Assembly (NCBI RefSeq): GCF_001556515.1
Contig: NZ_LSJA01000149.1
Coordinates: 1-25,533 of the forward strand
Origin: Caulobacter sp. CCH9-E1
GTDB lineage: Bacteria > Pseudomonadota > Alphaproteobacteria > Caulobacterales > Caulobacteraceae
Reading direction: 5' to 3'
DNA length: 25,533 bases
The translations under genes and the position numbers were made by a program. The notes under the pieces are model-generated. The model was not told the DNA's origin. It saw only the letters and a list, made by a program, of their open reading frames with translations, and ran no database searches. Numbering within the stretch: position 1 is the stretch's first letter; each line of letters opens with the position of its first letter. This document shows, piece after piece, positions 8,687 to 16,852 of this stretch.

Positions 8687-8805
8687 ATGGACGAATTTCG
8701 TACAGATTGACGAGTCATGTATCATTGGTCCCAATGCAAGTCACCGCATCAAGAAAGAACGCATTGACGAAAACTGTCAATGTAAAGCGCGGGGAGGGAA
8801 TGACC
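8687..8805. promoter_or_regulatory. Divergent control region with several inverted repeats
   Basis: This 119-bp gap separates the HTH-citrate-synthase gene (leftward) from the TBDR operon (rightward). Three palindromic elements stand out. ACGAA-T-TTCGT is at 8691-8701, CATTGG-TC-CCAATG at 8723-8736, and CATTGAC with a 7-nt spacer and GTCAATG at 8762-8782. ATTGACGA occurs twice as a direct repeat, at 8706-8713 and 8763-8770. Each copy contains TTGACG, which fits the -35 element of alphaproteobacterial housekeeping promoters, but I cannot place a convincing -10. The 8762-8782 element lies just before the RBS, where a bound repressor would block TBDR transcription or early elongation. The HTH protein next door is the obvious candidate ligand; that is inference. 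Confidence 0.5.
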
Positions 8806-10965
8806 ATGAACGCTCGCTTCGGCTTGCTAGGATCGGCTTGTGTCCTGGCGCTTGGTTCGGGATCGGCCGTGATGGCTCAGACAACGCCCGACCCGGTCCA
8901 GATCGACGAGGTGGTGGTGACCGCCCAGAAGCGATCGGAGAACCTGCAGGACGTGCCGCTGACGCTGTCGGTGTTCGGCGACAAGCAGATCGAGCAGGCC
9001 CGCATCGTCCAGGTGCAGGATGTCGCCAACCGCACCCCGGGCCTGTCGTTCGACAACTTCCCAAGCAGCCAGCCGCGTCCGACCCTGCGCGGCATTGGCT
9101 CATCCGACCGCGGCGCGGCGGGCGACCCCTCGGTGTCGGTGTTCGTCGACGAGGTCTATTACGGCCGCCCGTCGGCGGTGGCTTTCGACGCGTTCGATGT
9201 CGAGCGGATCGAGGTGCTGAAAGGCCCGCAGGGCACGTTGCTGGGCAAGAACGTCGTCGGCGGCGCGGTGAGCGTCTTCAACAAGCGCCCGACCCTGGAC
9301 GCCTTCCACGCCGGCGCGGCTGTGACGGTGGGCGACTATTCTCGCTTCGAGGCGGCCGGCTTCGTCAATGCGCCGGTTTCGGACAAGGCCGCCCTGCGTC
9401 TCAGCCTCAGCTCGCGCCAGCACGAGGGCTACGCCAAGAACGCCTTCGCCGGCGGCCGGGCCGAGGATCAGGACACCAAGAGCGGTCGCCTGCAGCTTCT
9501 TCTTCAGCCTACGGACAGCTTCACGGCGATCTTCGCCATCGACGGGACGCGCGACCGCATGAACAGCGACGCCCGGCACGTCGTGCAACTGGATCCCAGC
9601 GTCCCCGCCAGCGCGCTCTGGAAGATCAACGGCCAGCGCGACCAGTATTTCGCCGAGAACAACGGCCGCAACGATCGAGACACCTGGGGCGCGCGGGCGA
9701 ACCTGTCGTGGGATCTGCCGATGGCCAGCCTGACCTACATCGGTTCGTACCGCGACCTCGTCTATCACTACGCCGAGGACTTCGACGGCGGTAATCCGAC
9801 GATCTACGCCCTGAACTTCAAGGGCGGCCAGGACGAGAAGAGCCATTTCCAGAGCCACGAGCTCCGGCTCTCGGCCTTGCCGTCGTCCAAGCTGCGCTGG
9901 GTTGCCGGCGGCTACGCCTACAGCGGCGACACCGACCGGGTGGACACGCTGTTCGGCGACATCAAGTCCCGCCCGAGCCCGCCGGCCGTCTACGCCGCGC
10001 GCGACCGCTTCATCCAGGCCGCCAGCGTCAAGAGCTACGCCGTGTTCGGCGACGCCACCTGGCCGCTGACTGATCGGATCAACGTCTTCGGCGGCCTGCG
10101 CTATTCCAAGGACGACAAGGACTATGCGCTCAGCAACCAGGATTCCACGGCCCTGCTGCGCGCCTCGACCCGCTACGCGGTCAACGCCAGCCACGACTGG
10201 AGCAAGCTGACCTGGCGGATCGGCGGCGACGTCTCGCCCAGCGACGACGTCATGCTGTACGGGGTGATTTCGACCGGCTTTAAGAGCGGCGGCTTCCAGG
10301 ACACCCCCTCGACCCCGACCTCGGCGGTGACGCCGTTCAACCCCGAGACCGCGACTCTGTACGAGCTGGGCGCCAAGACCCGATTACTGGACCGGCGCCT
10401 GACCTGGAACACCTCGATCTACCAGACCGACTACCAGGACCTGCAGGTGCGCAGCACGCGCGGCTTCGACACCATCACCACCAATGCCGGCAAGGCGCGA
10501 ATCCGCGGGTTGGAGACGTCGTTGGACGCGCGCCTCGGCGACCATGTGCGCGTGGCGGCCAGCTACGCCTATACCGACGGCAAGTTCCTCAGCCTGTTCG
10601 ATCGGGGCGCGGACCGCTCGGGCAATCGGATGACCCGCAGCCCGCGCCACAAGCTGACCCTGTCGCCCAGCTACGCCCGGCCGCTGGCCTCGGGCGCGCG
10701 GATCGAAGCGGCGATCGACGGCACGTTCGAGAGCAAGATCTACGACGACCTCGACAACAACGAGATCACCACCCGCAAGGCCCGCACCCTGATCGACGCG
10801 CGCCTCGTCTACGACAGCCCCGACGGCCGCTGGAACCTGTCGGTGTGGGGCAAGAACCTGACCGACCAGCTCTACAAGACCCATCAGGTCGTCTTCCAAG
10901 GCGCGAACCTGGCCATCTTCGCCCCGCCGCGTACGGTCGGCGCCACGCTGCGCTGGAACTACTGA
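8806..10965 (+). CDS. TonB-dependent receptor
   Basis: A complete 719-residue outer-membrane receptor for energy-dependent uptake. ATG 8806 is preferred over ATG 8800 because GGAGG at 8793-8797 is then eight bases upstream instead of two. Residues 1-24 are a signal peptide ending AVMA. IDEVVVTA (33-40) is the TonB box, followed by the plug (TLRGIGSSDRGAAGDPSVSVFVDEVYYGR, VERIEVLKGPQGTLLGKNVVGGAVSVFNKRP) and a 22-strand-type barrel (LTYIGSYRD, SHELRLS, YAVFGDATWPLTDRINVFGGLRYSKDDKDY, GVISTGFKSGGF, LYELGAKTRLLDRRL). The C-terminal strand is TVGATLRWNY, ending in Tyr. It is the first gene of the CitMHS/AtuA operon, 30 nt before the transporter. A carboxylate or metal-carboxylate substrate is inferred from those neighbours, not from the receptor itself. 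Confidence 0.95.
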   Translation: MNARFGLLGSACVLALGSGSAVMAQTTPDPVQIDEVVVTAQKRSENLQDVPLTLSVFGDKQIEQARIVQVQDVANRTPGLSFDNFPSSQPRPTLRGIGSSDRGAAGDPSVSVFVDEVYYGRPSAVAFDAFDVERIEVLKGPQGTLLGKNVVGGAVSVFNKRPTLDAFHAGAAVTVGDYSRFEAAGFVNAPVSDKAALRLSLSSRQHEGYAKNAFAGGRAEDQDTKSGRLQLLLQPTDSFTAIFAIDGTRDRMNSDARHVVQLDPSVPASALWKINGQRDQYFAENNGRNDRDTWGARANLSWDLPMASLTYIGSYRDLVYHYAEDFDGGNPTIYALNFKGGQDEKSHFQSHELRLSALPSSKLRWVAGGYAYSGDTDRVDTLFGDIKSRPSPPAVYAARDRFIQAASVKSYAVFGDATWPLTDRINVFGGLRYSKDDKDYALSNQDSTALLRASTRYAVNASHDWSKLTWRIGGDVSPSDDVMLYGVISTGFKSGGFQDTPSTPTSAVTPFNPETATLYELGAKTRLLDRRLTWNTSIYQTDYQDLQVRSTRGFDTITTNAGKARIRGLETSLDARLGDHVRVAASYAYTDGKFLSLFDRGADRSGNRMTRSPRHKLTLSPSYARPLASGARIEAAIDGTFESKIYDDLDNNEITTRKARTLIDARLVYDSPDGRWNLSVWGKNLTDQLYKTHQVVFQGANLAIFAPPRTVGATLRWNY

Positions 10966-10995
10966 CGTGACGACGCGCGGCGAGGAGAGGGCGTG

Positions 10996-12309
10996 ATGAC
11001 GCTGGCGGTGCTGGGCTTTCTGATGGTGATCAGCTTCATGACGCTGATCATGACCCATCGTCTGTCGGCGATCACGGCCCTGATCATCGTGCCGATCGTC
11101 TTTGGCCTGTTGGCCGGCGCCGGTCCGCAGCTGGGCGGCATGATGGTCAAGGGCGTCACCCAGCTGGCGCCCACGGCCCTGATGCTGGCGTTCGCGGTCC
11201 TCTATTTCGGGATCATGATCGACGCGGGCCTGTTCGATCCGCTGGTGCGCTGGGTGCTGGCGATGGTCGGCGACGACCCCGCGCGGGTGACGGTGGGCAC
11301 GGCGCTCCTGGCCATGGTCGTGTCGCTGGACGGCGACGGCGCCACCACGGCTCTGGTGACGATCTCGGCCCTCTTGCCGGTCTATCGGCGGTTGCGGCTG
11401 AACCCGCTGATCCTGGCGCTGCTGCTGGGGCTCAGCAACACCATCGTCAACCTGGTGCCTTGGGGCGGGCCGACCGCCCGGGCCGCCAGCGCCCTGCATC
11501 TGGAGCCGAGCGCGGTGTTCCTGCCGATGATCCCGGCCATGGTCGCCGGCCTAGCGGGGACCATGGCCCTGGCCTGGTGGCTTGGCGTCGGCGAGCGTAG
11601 GCGCCTGGGACGCCTCTCCCTCGAGCCGCTGGCGCCCGCAGCCGCCGACGCGCCGCTAATCGATACCGGCGAGACGGAGGCCAAGCGGCCTAAGCTGATC
11701 TGGTTCAACCTGGCCTTGACCTTGGCTCTGGTCGGCGGCCTCGTCACCGGCGCGGCGCCGCTGCCGGCCCTGATGATGGGCGCCTTCGCCATCGCCGTGA
11801 TCGTCAACTACCCTGACATCGGCGTCCAGCGGACGAGGATCGCCGCCCACGCCAAGAATGTCCTGGGCGTGGTGTTGTTGATCTTCGCCGCCGGAGCCTT
11901 CACCGGCATCCTGTCGGGTACGGGCATGGTCAAGGCGATGGCCGACGCGACCCTGACGGCGATCCCGCCGCAACTGAGTCCGTATCTGGCGCCGATCTCC
12001 GCGCTGCTCAGCATGCCGATGACCTTCTTCATGTCGAACGACGCCTTCTATTTCGGCGTCCTGCCGGTGATCGCCGAGACCGCCGCCAAGTTCGGCGTGC
12101 CGGCCGAGGCCATCGCCCGCGCCTCGATCATCGGCCAGCCGGTCCACGGCCTCAGCCCCCTGATCGCCGCCATCTACCTCGTCACCGGTCTCCTGAAGGT
12201 CGAGGTCGGCGCGGCCCAGCGGTTCTCGCTGAAATGGGCCATCGCCGCGTCGCTGCTGTTGCTCATCGCCGGCCTGGTCACCGGCGCCTTCCCACTGAAG
12301 GCGGCCTGA
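10996..12309 (+). CDS. CitMHS-family citrate/carboxylate transporter
   Basis: A 437-residue inner-membrane carrier of the CitMHS family, whose studied members import citrate complexed with Mg2+ or Ca2+ by cation symport. ATG 10996 follows GAGGAGAGG at 10982-10990; a GTG three bases earlier is also possible. The characteristic block VVSLDGDGATTALVTISALLPVYRRLRLNP is present, followed by LGLSNTIVNLVPWGGPTARAAS and later MPMTFFMSNDAFYFGVLPVIAE and IIGQPVHGLSPLIAAIYLVTGLL. About a dozen hydrophobic segments span the protein, with a polar loop near residues 195-235. Its stop codon overlaps the start of the AtuA-like gene (TGATG), so the two are coupled. Together with the TBDR it forms an outer-to-inner membrane uptake route for a di- or tricarboxylate; the exact substrate is unknown. 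Confidence 0.9.
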   Translation: MTLAVLGFLMVISFMTLIMTHRLSAITALIIVPIVFGLLAGAGPQLGGMMVKGVTQLAPTALMLAFAVLYFGIMIDAGLFDPLVRWVLAMVGDDPARVTVGTALLAMVVSLDGDGATTALVTISALLPVYRRLRLNPLILALLLGLSNTIVNLVPWGGPTARAASALHLEPSAVFLPMIPAMVAGLAGTMALAWWLGVGERRRLGRLSLEPLAPAAADAPLIDTGETEAKRPKLIWFNLALTLALVGGLVTGAAPLPALMMGAFAIAVIVNYPDIGVQRTRIAAHAKNVLGVVLLIFAAGAFTGILSGTGMVKAMADATLTAIPPQLSPYLAPISALLSMPMTFFMSNDAFYFGVLPVIAETAAKFGVPAEAIARASIIGQPVHGLSPLIAAIYLVTGLLKVEVGAAQRFSLKWAIAASLLLLIAGLVTGAFPLKAA

Positions 12310-13757
12310 TGACCGCCTCCAATCCGAAAGAGTTCTCAATGAACGACGGCCGGTTCTCCGATGGCGGGGTCAAGGTGCTGGTGCCTTGCGGGGCGCTGGG
12401 GGCAGGGGTGCGGCCGGATGAGGTCGAGGCGGGCCTCGCGGCGGGCGCGCACGCCATCGCGCTCGACGCCGGCTCGACCGACAGCGGTCCAGCCTATCTC
12501 GGCACGGGAAAGTCCAAGTACAGCCGCGCGGCGGTCAAGCGCGACCTGTCGATCTTGATGGAGGCCCGCGACCGGGCGGGCATTCCGCTGCTGGTCGGCT
12601 CCTGCGGCACCTCCGGCTGCGACGAGGCCGTCGACTGGACGCTGGAGATCGTCCAGGAGGTCGCCGGCGAGCTCGGTCTGCGCCCCCGCATCGCCGTGCT
12701 CTACTCCGAGCAGGACAAGGCGACGCTGAAGGCCAAGAACGCCGCCGGCCAGGTGCGTGCGTTGCCGCCGCTGGGGCCATTGGACGACACGACGGTGGAG
12801 GCCTGCTCGCACATCGTCGCCCTGCTAGGCCCCGAGCCCTACATCTCGGCCCTGCAGGGCGGGGCCGAGATCGTGCTGGGCGGACGCACCACCGACACCG
12901 CCGTGCTGGCCGCCGTGCCGCTGATGCTGGGCGCGGCGGCGGGACCGGCCTGGCATGGCGCCAAGGTCGCCGAATGCGGCGGTCAGTGCACGGTCAATCC
13001 GATGAACCCCGGTGTCCTGTTATCGGTCGACGCCGAGGGGTTCGACATCGCGCCCCTGTCGCCCGACAATCGCTGCGAGCCGCGCACCGTGGCGGCCCAC
13101 ATGCTCTATGAGAACAGCGATCCGTTCCACCTCGTCGAGCCCGGCGGGGTGCTGGACGTGACGAGGTCGGACTATCAGGCGCTGGATGCGCGGACGGTGC
13201 GGGTCACCGGCTCGCGCTGGGAACGCAAGCCCTACACGATGAAACTGGAAGGCGCGGCGGGAGGACCCTTCCAGACGATCATGATCGTTGGCATCGAGGA
13301 CCGAGCGGTGATGGCGGATCTCGACGGCTTCATGGCGCGCATGGACGAGGCGCTACGCGATCGCGTGCGCCGGACCATGGGAGAGGCGGCCGGAGACTAC
13401 GACATCTCGTTGCGCGCCTATGGCTGGAACGCTGTTTCCGGCCAAGCTCGGCCGCCGGGCGCGCCGGCGCCCCTGGAGGTGGGCCTGCTGTTCGTGGCCA
13501 CCGCCGCCACCCAGGCGCTTGCCACGCAGATCGCCAAGGTCTGCAACCCCTACTTCTTTCACTTCCCAGTGCGCCGGGACATCGAGCTGCCAAGCTACGC
13601 CTTTCCGTTCTCGCCAGCCGAGATCGAGCGCGGCCAGGTGTTCGAGTTCAAGCTCAACCACGTCGTGCAGACAGCCGATCCCTTCGAACTGGTCCGTATC
13701 CGCTGGGTTGGCGCCGGCGTCCAGGACAAGGAGGTCCGCGATGGTCAAGCTGCATGA
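12309..13757 (+). CDS. AtuA-family protein (DUF1446)
   Basis: A 482-residue cytoplasmic protein of the DUF1446 family. AtuA, the namesake, lies in the acyclic terpene (citronellol/geraniol) utilisation operon of Pseudomonas and has no established reaction there. Family marks seen: KVLVPCGALGAGV near the start, IALDAGSTDSGPAYLG, LLVGSCGTSGCDEAVDW, GGAEIVLGGRTTDTAVLAAVPL, VAECGGQCTVNP, HMLYENSDPFHLVEPGGVLD and RAYGWNAVSG. ATG 12309 overlaps the transporter stop; ATG 12339 (MNDGRF) is an alternative. It precedes and overlaps a DUF4387 gene, the usual partner, which in some organisms is fused to it. The absence of geranyl-CoA carboxylase genes here argues against terpene degradation. With a CitMHS carrier and a citrate-synthase-fold protein nearby, a hydroxy- or polycarboxylate substrate is more likely. 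Confidence 0.85.
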   Translation: MTASNPKEFSMNDGRFSDGGVKVLVPCGALGAGVRPDEVEAGLAAGAHAIALDAGSTDSGPAYLGTGKSKYSRAAVKRDLSILMEARDRAGIPLLVGSCGTSGCDEAVDWTLEIVQEVAGELGLRPRIAVLYSEQDKATLKAKNAAGQVRALPPLGPLDDTTVEACSHIVALLGPEPYISALQGGAEIVLGGRTTDTAVLAAVPLMLGAAAGPAWHGAKVAECGGQCTVNPMNPGVLLSVDAEGFDIAPLSPDNRCEPRTVAAHMLYENSDPFHLVEPGGVLDVTRSDYQALDARTVRVTGSRWERKPYTMKLEGAAGGPFQTIMIVGIEDRAVMADLDGFMARMDEALRDRVRRTMGEAAGDYDISLRAYGWNAVSGQARPPGAPAPLEVGLLFVATAATQALATQIAKVCNPYFFHFPVRRDIELPSYAFPFSPAEIERGQVFEFKLNHVVQTADPFELVRIRWVGAGVQDKEVRDGQAA

Positions 13758-14049
13758 GGTCTGCCGTCAGGTGCGTTCGAAGAACGCCGGCCCGTTCTGG
13801 GTGACGGTGGATCTGTTCTTTGACGGACCGGAGAACTACGCGCGCTACAAGGGCGCCGCCGGCCTTTCGGCTGACGCCGTGGCGAAGGTCTTCAGCGTCG
13901 ATCCCGCGCTCGTGAAGCGGTTCGCGGTCGACAACCTGAGCGTCGTGAAGATCTCCTATCCTCGCAAGACCCCGCAGGGCGGAGCTGTGGAGCGCGACAT
14001 GCACAGTGGTCAGCAATATGTCAGGCTTCTGGACACTCCGCTGAGCTAA
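13741..14049 (+). CDS. DUF4387 protein, small partner of AtuA
   Basis: A 102-residue protein starting at ATG 13741 with a strong RBS, AAGGAGG at 13728-13734. It overlaps the AtuA-like gene by 17 nt in another frame. The sequence MVKLHEVCRQVRSKNAGPFWVTVDLFF, then YARYKG, ALVKRFAVDNLSVVKISYPR and the C-terminal ERDMHSGQQYVRLLD, matches my knowledge of the DUF4387 family, which occurs as a separate subunit or as the C-terminal part of DUF1446 proteins. The two probably form one complex. No catalytic role is established. It is the last gene of the TBDR-CitMHS-AtuA transcript. Confidence 0.8.
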   Translation: MVKLHEVCRQVRSKNAGPFWVTVDLFFDGPENYARYKGAAGLSADAVAKVFSVDPALVKRFAVDNLSVVKISYPRKTPQGGAVERDMHSGQQYVRLLDTPLS

Positions 14050-14343
14050 GCCAGCAGATCGGTGGCCAAGCCGTAGACTTGGGGGGACGCAGATCGATAC
14101 CTGGGCGTTGCCTGCCGATTCAGCGCGGTTGAAAGGCGCCACGCGCCTGCCTTGAACGGCGTGGTTCTGGAGGTCCGCCAATGGCAGCAATTGGCGCAAG
14201 ACTAACGCAGTATGGGCGGAGTTCTGGTCATAGGCGGGCGACTCGCTCTTTGCCCTAATCGACTTGACGAACAGCACGCCTGGATCGGCCGCGCCGCGCA
14301 GTCCGCAATGAGTAGGCGGACCACCTCAATCAACGCCTGCAGG
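14050..14343. other. Convergent intergenic region, no gene recognised
   Basis: These 294 bases lie between the converging DUF4387 and NodT-like genes. Short open frames exist on both strands but have no RBS, no family resemblance and no continuity with either neighbour. Apart from the small hairpin at 14134-14148, I see no repeat or RNA signature. It could be a decayed gene remnant, but nothing supports that positively. Confidence 0.4.
14130..14148 (-). terminator. Weak candidate terminator for the efflux operon
   Basis: On the minus strand AGGCGC, a 3-nt loop, and GCGCCT make a 6-bp stem followed by TTTC. It lies about 200 bases downstream of the NodT-like stop codon. The stem is short and the T-run minimal, so termination here is only possible. 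The plus-strand reading has no T-run. Confidence 0.3.
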
Positions 14344-15738
14344 TCACTCCCAGCCTCCACCGAGCGCGAGGAAGAGGTCGATCTGCCGATCGACAAGGTT
14401 CGCACGCGCGGCCGATAGACTGGCCAGCGTCTGCGCATAGCTCGCCTGCGCCTGTAGAACGTCGAGAAATGGCGCGCGGCCGAAGCGCTGGAGTTTCTCT
14501 GCGTCGTCGCTGGCCTTTCCAGCCGCGGCGGCCGCCGACTCCAGAGCCTTCAGGTGCTCGCGGGCCCGTGCGTAGGCCGAGAGCGCGGTCTCCGTCTGCT
14601 GAAGGGCGAGAAGCACCGAGCCATCGAAGCTCGCCAGGGCGGCGTCGGCCTCGGCGCCGGCCTGATCGATGCGGGCGCGCACCGCTTTCCGGTTCGGGAA
14701 CGTCCAGGACACCAACGGGCCCAGGCCGAAGCCGAATGTGGACGGCGCCAGCAGGTCTTTCATCGGACCCGCCGTTCCAGCTGACCCGCCGATGCTGACG
14801 CTCGGGTAGAGTTCCGCCGCCCTGACGCCGATCATCGTCGTGGCCCTCGCCAGATCGCGCTCGGCCATCCTGACGTCCGGACGGCGCTTGAGCAGCGTCA
14901 CGCCATCGCCGATCGGGATGGGCCGCGCGACGGCGGGAACGTCGCCGCAGCCCTCCGCCTCCTTCGGATAGTCCGCGGGCGCGCGCCCCATCAGCGCCGC
15001 CAGTTCGAACAAGGCGGCTTGCTTTTCGGCCAGGATGCCGGGGATGGCCGCGTCGCTCGCGTAGGCGGCGGCGCGCGCGCGGTCGATGTCGAAGCGGGCG
15101 CCCCGGCCGCCCCTGGCCATACGGATCGCCGCGTCCAGGGTCGACTGCTGCACTTGCGCAATTTTACGGGCGGAGGCCAGCGCGGCGTTGGAGGCGCAGA
15201 CCCGCGCGTAATTGCGCGTCACCGCAGCGGCGATCGCGACACGGACATGGTCACGCGCCGCCACGCTTGCCTCCGCTTGCGCGCTGGCCGCCGCGACGCC
15301 GCGACGAAGACCGCCGCCCAGATCAAGCGGATAGCTGAGATCAAACCCAAGCGCGTAGCTGAAGGAAGACGGCAGCGTCCCGGTCGGACCGGCGGTCCTC
15401 GCGCCGAGCGCCTGGCCGGACACGCCGGTGCTCAATGTCCGGCCGGCCTGAGCCTCGCGAACAATCGCGCTCGCCCGGCGCAGGTTCGCGTCCGCCGTCC
15501 TCAGGTCGGTATTCGCCGCCAGCGCCTCCTCGACATAGGAGTCGAGCCGTGGATCCTCATAGAGGCGCCACCAATGCGCCGGGACGTCCGCCTGGTTGGT
15601 CGCCGCTCCGCCTTTTCCCAGAAACGGCGCAGCGGCGACCACCTGCCGCGCAACGCCGGATCGCGGGACAGGGTCAGCGGGATGCGTCGCGCAGCCCGCC
15701 ATCAGCAACGCCAGAAGGGGCGACAGGACGCGCCTCAC
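14344..15738 (-). CDS. NodT-family outer-membrane efflux lipoprotein
   Basis: A 464-residue TolC-like outer-membrane channel of the NodT family. It starts at GTG 15738, overlapping the stop of the membrane fusion gene (GTGA), with GGGAGGATCC upstream as RBS. The N-terminus is a lipoprotein signal with lipobox MAGC at Cys 16. The mature protein shows PAHWWRLYEDPRLDSYVEEALAANTDLRTADANLRRA, the tip-loop region SYPLDLGGGLRRG, LLKRRPDVRMAERDLARATTMIGVRAAELYPSVSIGG, and the second coiled-coil repeat ending FGRAPFLDVLQAQASYAQTLASLSAARANLVDRQIDLFLALGGGW. It would join the inner-membrane FUSC pump and the HlyD-type adaptor into one envelope-spanning exporter. Confidence 0.93.
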   Translation of the reverse strand: MRRVLSPLLALLMAGCATHPADPVPRSGVARQVVAAAPFLGKGGAATNQADVPAHWWRLYEDPRLDSYVEEALAANTDLRTADANLRRASAIVREAQAGRTLSTGVSGQALGARTAGPTGTLPSSFSYALGFDLSYPLDLGGGLRRGVAAASAQAEASVAARDHVRVAIAAAVTRNYARVCASNAALASARKIAQVQQSTLDAAIRMARGGRGARFDIDRARAAAYASDAAIPGILAEKQAALFELAALMGRAPADYPKEAEGCGDVPAVARPIPIGDGVTLLKRRPDVRMAERDLARATTMIGVRAAELYPSVSIGGSAGTAGPMKDLLAPSTFGFGLGPLVSWTFPNRKAVRARIDQAGAEADAALASFDGSVLLALQQTETALSAYARAREHLKALESAAAAAGKASDDAEKLQRFGRAPFLDVLQAQASYAQTLASLSAARANLVDRQIDLFLALGGGWE

Positions 15739-16640
15739 GAGCGGATCCTCCCGGCGGCCTGAGCGGCGCGGCCGCGCGCAGGGATGATCTCCACGATCGC
15801 GCTCCGGCCGGCGATCAGTCTCGCGCCCGGTGGGGCGTGATCGATGCGAATGCGCACGGGGATGCGTTGGGCTAGCCTGACCCAGGAAAAGGTCGGCGCG
15901 ATCCTCGGCAGGAGATTGCCCGTATCGTCTCGCTGATCATCGGCGATAGCGGCGGCCAAGCTTTCGACGTGGCCCGTGATCTCGACATCGTCGCCCAGCA
16001 ACCGCACGCGGGCCCGATCGCCGACGCTCACCCGATGCAGCTTGGTCTCCTCGAAATAGCCCTCGACCCGTACCGACGAGGCGTCGACCAGCGCCATCGC
16101 CTGGGCGCCGGCCGCCAGATAGTCGCCGGGATGGATGTCAAGATTGGTGACGACGCCGCCGACGCTCGCACGGACCTCGCTCCGCTGCAGATCGACCACC
16201 GCCACGTTCCGTTCCGCAAGAGCGCGGGTCAGGGTCGCTTCGGAGGTTCTGACTTTCGCGGCGCTCTGTTCGCGCGCCTCCGTCGCGACGAGGTCGCCGA
16301 GCGCGACGTCGCGCGCGGCTTCCTTGCGGGCCTGCTCGAGTTGAGCCTGCGCTTCCGCGATCGCCGCCTGCGCGCGTTCGACCGCCGCTGCAAGCCGCGG
16401 CCGATCCAGCACGAGCAGGAGCTGCCCCGGCTGGACCGTCTGGTTGTCGCGGACCATGACCTGGGTCACCAAGCCGCCGACGTCGGTCGAGACCCGCACG
16501 ATGTCCGCGCGCACTCGCCCGTCACGCGTCCAGGGGGTCTGCGCATCGCGCTTCCAGGCCTGCCAGGCGACGAGGGCGGCGGCCACGGCGAGGCAGAGGG
16601 TGACGGCGTAGCGACCGAGCAGCGATAGAACAGGCTTCAT
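15735..16640 (-). CDS. HlyD/EmrA-type membrane fusion protein (AaeA-like)
   Basis: A 301-residue periplasmic adaptor. I chose ATG 16640 (MKPVLSLLGRY) because it overlaps the DUF1656 stop by 4 nt and begins directly with a single N-terminal membrane anchor (residues 9-27). A longer frame to 16946 would read through the small upstream gene. Next come the first half of the lipoyl-like domain (ADIVRVSTDVGGLVTQVMVRDNQTVQPGQLLLVLD), a coiled-coil hairpin rich in Ala, Glu and Gln, the second lipoyl half (SEVRASVGGVVTNLDIHPGDYLAAGAQAMALVD) and a beta-barrel segment with VEGYFEETKLHRVSVGDRARVRLLGDD. Length and layout match AaeA of E. coli, part of a pump for hydroxylated aromatic acids. It is translationally coupled on both sides. 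Confidence 0.92.
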   Translation of the reverse strand: MKPVLSLLGRYAVTLCLAVAAALVAWQAWKRDAQTPWTRDGRVRADIVRVSTDVGGLVTQVMVRDNQTVQPGQLLLVLDRPRLAAAVERAQAAIAEAQAQLEQARKEAARDVALGDLVATEAREQSAAKVRTSEATLTRALAERNVAVVDLQRSEVRASVGGVVTNLDIHPGDYLAAGAQAMALVDASSVRVEGYFEETKLHRVSVGDRARVRLLGDDVEITGHVESLAAAIADDQRDDTGNLLPRIAPTFSWVRLAQRIPVRIRIDHAPPGARLIAGRSAIVEIIPARGRAAQAAGRIRS

Positions 16641-16852
16641 TGGAAGAGTCCGATGGAGGAAGCGGCCTGGACAAGCAGGCCGTAGAGGATGGCGAAGACG
16701 GCGAGCTCGACGAGAGGTCGGTAAGCAAAGAGGCGGGTCAGCCGGGCGTAGACGAGGAGACGGATGGCGGCGGTTGTCGCGGCCAGTGCGGCCAGGGCCA
16801 GGACCAGAAGGCCGGGGATGATGACGCCGCCAAGGTCGAGATCGGCGATCAT
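16637..16852 (-). CDS. DUF1656 small membrane protein (AaeX-like)
   Basis: A 71-residue inner-membrane protein with two hydrophobic segments (roughly residues 8-28 and 46-66) and the family pattern DLDLGGVIIPGLLVLALAALAAT, RLTRLFAYRPLVELAVFAILYGLL. Members sit between FUSC pumps and HlyD adaptors; AaeX of E. coli is the known example, of unclear function. ATG 16852 overlaps the FUSC stop by one base (TGATG) and has GGAGC upstream. Its own stop overlaps the adaptor start by 4 nt. Confidence 0.88.
   Translation of the reverse strand: MIADLDLGGVIIPGLLVLALAALAATTAAIRLLVYARLTRLFAYRPLVELAVFAILYGLLVQAASSIGLFQ

Noticed and set aside
9100..10194. 364-codon minus-strand open frame opposite the TBDR
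   Set aside because: Antisense frame of a well-supported receptor; no recognisable domain.
14212..14418. Small plus-strand open frame in the convergent gap
   Set aside because: No RBS or family likeness, and it runs into the end of the NodT-like gene on the other strand.
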